Source: Lichina pygmaea (Eukaryota; Ascomycota; Lichinomycetes; Lichinales; Lichinaceae). From it: a DNA stretch of 64,000 nt. The notes beneath the pieces were generated by a model that worked only from the letters and a program-made list of their open reading frames with translations, had not been told where the DNA came from and did no database searches. Where the stretch lies: NCBI GenBank assembly GCA_963422465.1, contig OY730169.1:3534001-3598000 (forward strand), in the 5' to 3' direction. The position numbers and the translations under genes were made by a program. The first letter of the stretch is position 1. Every line of letters starts with the position of its first letter. Shown piece by piece: positions 57,761-64,000 of this stretch.

Positions 57761-59213
57761 ATGTTCCTCATCCCAGTACCCAAGAACCGGAAAGTGAGCG
57801 GCATATTGAGGCTCGTCGATAGTCCTTGATGCTGAAAATATTCGTCGTAGCCCAAGTTCGAGCTTCGATTGAAGGTCAGCTGCCACAGAAGCCCATGACC
57901 TCTCAGTCCCATGTCGCTGCTGACCACGAGCCTCCAAGATATGCGACCTCAACAATATTCCTCTGGTCGCAGGGTCGTTGTTCGTCAAGTGGCATCTACC
58001 GTCGTCGAACGCGGCCGAGCACAGGGGACACACGGCCAGAGCTGAAATAAAGGACCACAAAGCTCAATGGGACTACGAGAAAGTGCTTCCTCTCCGGCTG
58101 ATCGTTGACAAGAATGGCATGCTTCAAGAATCAGAGATTCAATTTGAGGTCGTCCAGGAGTACTCGTTTGGTTCTAGGGGAGAGAAGATACGCCTTGGCA
58201 ACGTGATCTTAAACGTTGCCGAGTATGTCGAGGGTGGCGACGGCGACGATGGCCTTACACGAAGGTACCTGATGCAGGATAGTAAGATCAACAGTACGCT
58301 GAATGTATGTCTCACTGGGGGTGCTCTCTGCTTCGATGGAAGATTCTAAATGGACCAGATTTCCATTGCCATGAGGCAAATTGAGGGGGAGAAGAACTTC
58401 TTTACGTGAGCATGGTTCATCTTTGCCTACGAACATCCAGATCTGAGCCGCAAGCAGTCCTCCATTGAAGTCGGCACCTGTTTTCGGCGGCATTGCCGGA
58501 ATCATGGCCAACGAACAGCCTGAACAAGACGAACTTGGCCGTGAGTGCTGCCCCTCTTGCACCGAATGAGCACAAAGTCACCGAACGTGTGTCTTGCAGA
58601 CCTCAGCAGCATGAACTTCAAGTCCACCGAAGCCCGCGAACTCCAAGATATGTACCGCCGAACACTCGCAGCATCATTCGCCGCTCAAGCCGGGGAGTTG
58701 CCAGCGGACGAATGCATTGAATCGATCTTCGGCGGCGGAGACGGCTGGCGGGACATGCATCAGGTTAACGCCATACCCCTGTCGAGCGGCCACCGTCGCG
58801 GCGGTGGCGGCAGTGTCGACAGCAACCACAGGAGACGTCGCAGCCGGGATGGATCCCCGGCGAGCCCCTTTCTCAACAGCAGCAACTCGACCCAGTATCT
58901 GCACCCCCAGTATCAGTCCCAACATCACCATGCGCACCAGCAGCAGACACACGAGCGGCACGACAGCCGGGAGAGTCTCGGCGGAACGCTCCATCGAAGG
59001 AAGAACAGCAGCAGCAACAGCCTCAGCAGCGTTGTATCCATGGGGATGCATCAGCAGGACGAAGCGGCGGGGGCAAGTAGGTCAGGCGTTTCGACGCCGC
59101 TCGATCACGGCCCGGGCGAGTACCGCCAGGGACAAAAGGGCGCTTTGTGCGAGCTCGACGAACTAAACATCAGGGAGGACCTGAGAAGTTGGACTTTGCC
59201 TCTCAGCAGCTGA
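57761..59213 (+). CDS. NT-C2 (EEIG1/EHBP1 N-terminal) domain protein
   Basis: Six exons (57761-57793, 57851-57874, 57939-58304, 58359-58405, 58458-58540, 58600-59213) give 388 residues, every phase agreeing. The N-terminal C2-type domain reads PVPKNRKPKFELRLK, then ICDLNNIPLVAGSLFVKWHL, IKDHKAQWDYEKVLPLRL and RRYLMQDSKINSTLNISIAM. A conserved motif region follows: FGGIAGIMANEQPEQDELG and LQDMYRRTLAASFAAQAGEL with PADECIESIFGGGDGW. The rest is His/Gln/Ser-rich and disordered. NT-C2 proteins link membranes to the cytoskeleton or endosomal traffic in animals; fungal members are uncharacterised. Several exons are short (24-83 bases), with CTGAC branch words. Confidence 0.88.
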
Positions 59214-59654
59214 CGGGGGCTGCAGCATACTCTAATGACTTGTTCCCCGATGCTAAATATCTCATCTCCAAGTTCGACGGTAGGGATATCATTCATTGAA
59301 GACTTTTGCTTGCGCCAGGCATCTCCTTCCTGCAACCCTCGAAAAGCATATACCTTTCCGGCTTACGGCACTACTCCAACGCTGCTGTAACCAAAAACAC
59401 CGAGAAAAAGAGACAATGCAAGAGGGGGGCTTTTGGTCATGTTCGTCAGGATCGAAAAGGTCCAGTGCATAAGCCCAGCCAGAGGTTTTTTTTTTTTTTT
59501 TTAATAAAGTAAGCTCCAATCACCAGCGATGAAAAACACTGAGTGAATCCTTGTAAACACCGCCAAAAAAAAAAAGACCTTTTCATCTTGGTGGCGGCGG
59601 CGTAATTCTAGCTATAAAAGCCTGGCTGTTGGGCATCTCTGACATGGCTTAGTT
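59214..59654. other. Intergenic region before the LINE
   Basis: No gene. A T run (about 59486-59503) precedes AATAAAG, and a CTATAAAAG word lies near 59612. The left copy of the LINE target-site duplication ends it (59645-59654). Confidence 0.55.
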
Positions 59655-60942
59655 ACCGGGCGGCGCAGCAGAGCCGGGCCCTCACTGCCCTCAGCGCCTC
59701 CACATGGGGAGCCAGTTTCTCACGGGCTCGCTTGGTATACAATGCCGTCGTGCGCCCCTCCCTTACCTACGGGTCCACCGTTTGGGCACCACTGGAGGGG
59801 CTCCTACGGTCCGCCGGCCGGAGCTGGATTGGAGAACCACTGGAACGAGCCCAGCAAAGGTGCCTCCGGACTGTCACCGGAGCCTACAAGGCCACAAGCC
59901 GGAAGGTCCTCGAACAAGAAGCAGCAGTTCCCCCTCTCCGGGCCCACATAGCCCGACTCCAGCTACAGGCCCGCGCCCGCCTCGAAGCCTCCGGTACCTA
60001 CCAGGAGACAGCCACTGCATGTGACCGGATCCGAAGACACCTCGCTCCGCGAAGGGGCTGCCGCCGCGCCGCCGGCACCACACCAGGCAAGACTCGACAC
60101 CAGTGGGCAAAGGATATACTGTGGAGACAGCAACAGCGGATGGAGGACACCACCACAGGACTGGGCCTTCCCCCCTGGTCGGACAACCCCCACCAAGGCC
60201 CCCCCACAGCCCTCAAGACGCCACCCCACCCCCACCCCACCCCAAACACTCTGGGTTGCCTACCAGCTGGCAGAGCAGTGGTGCTGGGACCGCTGGCGAC
60301 AGCTGGAAGGGGGACCACCCCCTCCCCACCGGATGACCGACCCCGACCCGGGGGGGGGGGGGACGTGGAAGCCTGACAAGATGCCCTACACGATGGCGCT
60401 CCGGCTGCACACCGGCTTACCAAAGGCACACACCAGTGTCTTAACACAGATCCGCACTGGCAAGATCGGCCTTGCGGCCTTCCTCCACCGCTGCCGGGTC
60501 CCCGGCTTCGAGTCTCCGGCCTGCCCCTGCGGGTGGCAGTGGGAGACAGCCAAACATGTGATCCTCCAGTGCCGGCGGTTCACTAACGAGCAACAGGTGC
60601 TCCGACGGCTCACCTCCACGACTAACTTCCAGCAACTGACCTCCAACCACCGGGCAGCAGCTGTCCTGGCCCTGTGGTTCCTACGTCTTGGCCTTCTCCC
60701 TCAGTTCTCCTGGGCCCAGGACCAGCTCCCCCCTGCTTGACTGCCAAGCAGCCACTTTCTTTGTTCTATAGTCTCTTGGTAGGATGGTGCCCGCCTAGGG
60801 GCCGCAGGGGAGGTTTTCATCCTATGGGCAGGTGGCCAGCCACCTGGGCCAAAAGGTTTCCTTACCACTTTCATAGTGTTCCCAGCATAATCTAGCTTAG
60901 CTAGTTTTAGAATGGTGTAGGATCTCAATACAATACAATACC
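59655..60942 (+). mobile_element. 5'-truncated LINE (non-LTR retrotransposon), Tad/I-like
   Basis: Only the C-terminal part of the reverse-transcriptase ORF remains: STWGASFSRARLVYNAVVRP, TYGSTVWAP and LERAQQRCLRTVTGAYKATS in one frame. From about 60240 a second frame carries TMALRLHTGLPKAH, LAAFLHRC and the zinc-knuckle-like CPCGWQWETAKHVILQC, ending at 60740. At least one frameshift lies in the C-rich tract around 60190-60250, so it is dead. The element ends in a short AATAC repeat tail (about 60927-60942). It is flanked by a 10-base direct repeat TGGCTTAGTT (59645-59654 and 60943-60952), a likely target-site duplication. Insertion lies between convergent genes. Confidence 0.85.
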
Positions 60943-60952
60943 TGGCTTAGTT

Positions 60953-61390
60953 TGTCCTAGCTTAGATTGAACCGGCTTGGACCAGCTTGACCAAGCAAGA
61001 CCTGGCTTGGCTTGATTTGGCCTGTCCTCACTTCATTCTTTTCATGACAACACTTGAATAAACAAGAACATGACATGCCCGTAAGACGTACGTAATCAAT
61101 CGACAAAAAAAAAAAAAAAAAAGAAAAATTTCAAAGCGTGACTATAATGACGAGCAAGAGGGTGGGGGAAAAGGTGTGAGAGGAGGATGAGAAAGGTATA
61201 GCAGTGGGAACACGAACAGGAACAGGAGCAGAAACAGAAGCAGAAACAGGAACAGGAGCAAGAGTTCAATACGTACGCACATTGAACAGTCAAGTCGTGG
61301 AATGCTGCGACATGCCTCCGACATGCCTGCTGCAAGAAGCATACAGAAACATTGTAGATAAAAATAGGTTGACGACGCAATTCCCCCCCC
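60953..61390. other. Intergenic region, YMR1 3' flank
   Basis: An A run lies at about 61105-61122. AGGAACAGGAGCAGAAACAG-type repeats fill 61205-61262. No gene. Confidence 0.6.
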
Positions 61391-63938
61391 CTATTGCATT
61401 TCTAATCCCATCGGCGCCTTTCCGGTGGATGATGTACTGGCGTGGTTCCCATTCTCCGCCGCCACAACGCCGCCGATGCCCATGCTGAGTTTTGCCATCG
61501 TAGCCGTAAGGCCCTGCACCGGTGTGCTCAGCGCGATACCAACACCAGCACCAATACCAGCACCAGCACCAGCACCAGCACCAGTGCTATGGCCAGTAGT
61601 GCTATGGCCACTGGTGCTATAGCCACCGCGCAATGGTGACAGTCTCGGTGACACCCGGCCGCCGCTCGGGTTACTGGGCCGTCGATCGTCACCGACGGCG
61701 GCGGCGGCGGCGGCGAGTGTCGATTGAGAGCTTTCGATGCCGGTCAAAACGCTCCCTTCGCCGGCAGATACGATACCAGGCCCGTTCATCTCCTCGTCCG
61801 AGCGGTTGAACAGCTCGTTCCACCACCGGACTTCAGCCGGCCGCGGGAAGATCAGCCGTTCGCGATCTCTCTCGCGCTCGTCGATGGTGCAGCCGGTGTA
61901 TTCCTTGTTCACAAACTGGTCGCGCCGGGCGAGGAAATAGTCCCAGACACTCCTTGTGCGCTCCTGGACTCTGGCGTCCGCACGCGCCTTTTCGCTGTCG
62001 TAAAGAAAGGTCCCGTATTGACAAGAGTAGAGATGGTAGAGCAACCGCCGCAGAAACCGCTCGTTGAACTCGAATCGGCTTGGATGCTGGCGAAGCAGTT
62101 GGTACGTCGCGTCGAGGAATTGGTGGAACACCGGGCTGGTTTCTTTGACCTTGGTGGTCTCCTTGGCTGCCGAAGGGGCCGCTCGACCAGATGGACTCGA
62201 TGTTGCTTCAGCAGTTGCTTGCTGGTAGGTAATCATCTCGCCGTCGGAGTCGGGCAGCGACTCCCGGCTGGAATTCTCTTTGTTGAAGAACCCCTTCGCG
62301 GTTAGAAGAGCGTTCTCCAGTGCGCTACTGCCGCTGGTTGAGTGAGAGAGTCCTATCGAGCCTCCAGCTCCTCCGCCACCGCCCAAACCTTCATTCTGTG
62401 TGACGAACCATCGTTCGCTGTTCAGGAAGCCACACCGATGTCGAAACATGTGCCCATACGATAGCCAGTCCTTCTCCACAAGAACGATGAAACCATCCAG
62501 GGTGCGGTAGTAGGGATCCAGGCAGATCTGGCTCAACGCGCTGAGCTGACTGGTTCGATCCCATCCATCCGAACAGTGAATCAACACATGCGAGTGCTGT
62601 ATGCCAACTTGCCTGGCTATCAAAGCAGCGCCATCGAGCAAGCCAGATATATGTTTCAACCAGCCACTTTTTGCGAGCAGCTCTCGGTTTGGTAGCAACG
62701 GAGTAATGTCGGAGTCTTTAATGGCCTCGACGACCTTTGCTAGCGAGTCGCGCATGACGTGGATGTTGTCGATTCCGAGGTATACCTTCGTCGCAAACTT
62801 GTAGTGGTCCATATTCTCAGAACCCAATCCCACCGCTTGCATAGCCATGGCGTTGACAGTGGGGCGCGCGTCGACAATCAGGTTGTGTTGCTGAGCGCCG
62901 TATATCACCTTGTCTTTTTGGGGCAGATCGCCACTCGTCGCCGCAATGAGTTCGTCCTCCATGATTTCCACGCCGCCCTCGCTAGCCTGAGGTCCCCCAG
63001 CCGTGCTCTTTTCTGATTCCTGGCTGCCGTTCAACCCATCGTTTGTTCGAGCCAACCGAAAGCTTGTCTGGTCGTTCTGTGTGGTGGCGAAAATTGCACC
63101 AACCAGTTTCTCATCCTGGATGCTTCTGTTTCCGCGAAAGCCCGCAAGGGGCTGCGAGCTTCTTGTGATGGAGCAATCGTTGACAGGGTGAAGGTAGGTA
63201 AGAGTCGGTATGCGCGCTCGGGAACGATATCTCCCCGCGTAGTTAAGGACGTTGTCTGATATGGTAGCTGGAACGGCCAGAAGAGCGGGGTAGGTCTGAG
63301 AGAACTGTACCACGTTGTAAATACGATCCACGCTGCCGATAGTGAGTGCCAATAGCATGTACCTTGTAATCCTTGTTGATGTCCGATACTCTCCAATTGC
63401 TATTCTCTCCCACCCCAAGTCTTTCCCACTCCTTTCGAGCAACGTACAAGTTCCAGGCATTGACGCTCTTCTCCGGGTGCTGAGGTCGATAGTTGAACGC
63501 GTACACCTTCTCAATCCTTCCAAGTTTACAGGTCAACGCCCGAATGCTGTCATATACGTCCCGGGCGCTCTTGTCATCGGCAAAGTTGAATGCGACAAAC
63601 GTAAAGTCTCTGCATTGCATTCGAATCGAGCTAGGAAGACTGGATGATGATAGCGAGGGACGGAAGGTGCACTTCGAGATTATGTGGTAGGTGATCCAGA
63701 GCTCTTTTGGCCTTGGCTTTGCCGCCGCCGATTCGTCGGCGCTGAGCGAGTGGTCGTCTGGAGGCGTGCTTGGCGCATGGCAGAAAATCAGATGATGAGG
63801 CATGAGATGCAGGGTCCCGCTAATGGGGATTCCCTGCCGAATAAGTTGCACATCATCGACCTGAACTCTAGTCAACATCGTTCCAAGACTCGGATTGCTC
63901 CAGGCGACTTGTACCTTCGATATGCGGAGCTTATCCAT
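61391..63938 (-). CDS. YMR1: Myotubularin-type phosphoinositide 3-phosphatase
   Basis: Two exons (63938-63363, 63304-61391) join in phase 0 to 829 residues. A PH-GRAM domain covers about residues 1-120 (MDKLRISKVQVAW, IPISGTLHLMPHHLIFCH). The intron junction rebuilds VSDINKDYKFSQTYPALLAV. The phosphatase core holds YRSRARIPTLTYLHP and the catalytic CX5R loop HCSDGWDRTSQLSALSQICL, with LDGFIVLVEKDWLSYGHMF after it. The active-site Cys and Arg are present, so it should be active on PI3P or PI(3,5)P2 at endosomal membranes. A long Ser/Gly linker interrupts the C-terminal half, and the tail is low complexity (STSGHSTTGHSTGAGAGAGA). Confidence 0.95.
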
Positions 63939-64000
63939 CCTCGGCTAGTCTATCATGCTCCGGCCTCGACAGGCATTCATACATGAGTCGGACCTCGCTG

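Noticed and set aside
1-64000. CRISPR array, plasmid, phage or biosynthetic cluster
   Set aside because: No spaced direct repeats, no prokaryotic genes, and no polyketide, peptide-synthetase or terpene enzymes seen; the window is ordinary eukaryotic chromosome.

Overview
The window is nuclear DNA of a filamentous ascomycete (Pezizomycotina). This rests on intron style (short introns, GT-AG, CTGAC or TACTAAC branch sites), on the gene families present, and on the closeness of EF-1-alpha, EFR3, SLS1, TAD1 and the branchpoint-bridging protein to mould-type versions. I cannot name the genus. Genes are split by introns, so most models below were built by joining exons so that splice sites and reading phase agree.

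Layout. 1-6 kb: an uncharacterised fungal gene on the minus strand, then SEC39 (Golgi-ER tethering). 6.6-14.4 kb: EF-1-alpha and EFR3 (plasma-membrane scaffold of PI4-kinase). 14.4-20.9 kb: gene-poor, with two predicted secreted proteins on the minus strand, long C-homopolymers and a possible tiny secreted-protein gene. 20.9-30 kb: minus-strand housekeeping genes, namely branchpoint-bridging protein (SF1/BBP), SLS1-like mitochondrial regulator and a GH5 glycoside hydrolase. 30-35 kb: gene-poor and rich in GTAC palindromes, holding two small secreted cysteine-rich protein genes that share a gene plan. 35-43.7 kb: SPP1/Cps40 (COMPASS), NSE3 (SMC5/6), an ankyrin protein, RPC11 (Pol III) and MED31 (Mediator). 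44.9-53.5 kb: Pal1, a RAD51 paralogue, SF3b5 and an unknown basic nuclear-type protein. 54.9-59.2 kb: tRNA adenosine deaminase TAD1 and an NT-C2 domain protein. 59.65-60.94 kb: a 5'-truncated LINE with target-site duplication. 61.4-63.9 kb: a myotubularin-type phosphoinositide 3-phosphatase (YMR1).

Most genes are conserved housekeeping genes with no operon-like or pathway clustering. The accessory content lies in the gene-poor, repeat-rich gaps. The best candidate for something undescribed is the pair of small secreted cysteine-rich proteins at 30.8-31.4 and 32.4-33.1 kb. Both have a signal peptide exon, a basic processing-like site, first cysteine at residue 86 and a phase-0 intron between the third and fourth cysteines. 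Recurrent non-coding patterns are clusters of GTAC/CGTAC palindromes in intergenic DNA, TCACGTGA elements upstream of several housekeeping genes, and long poly-C tracts.
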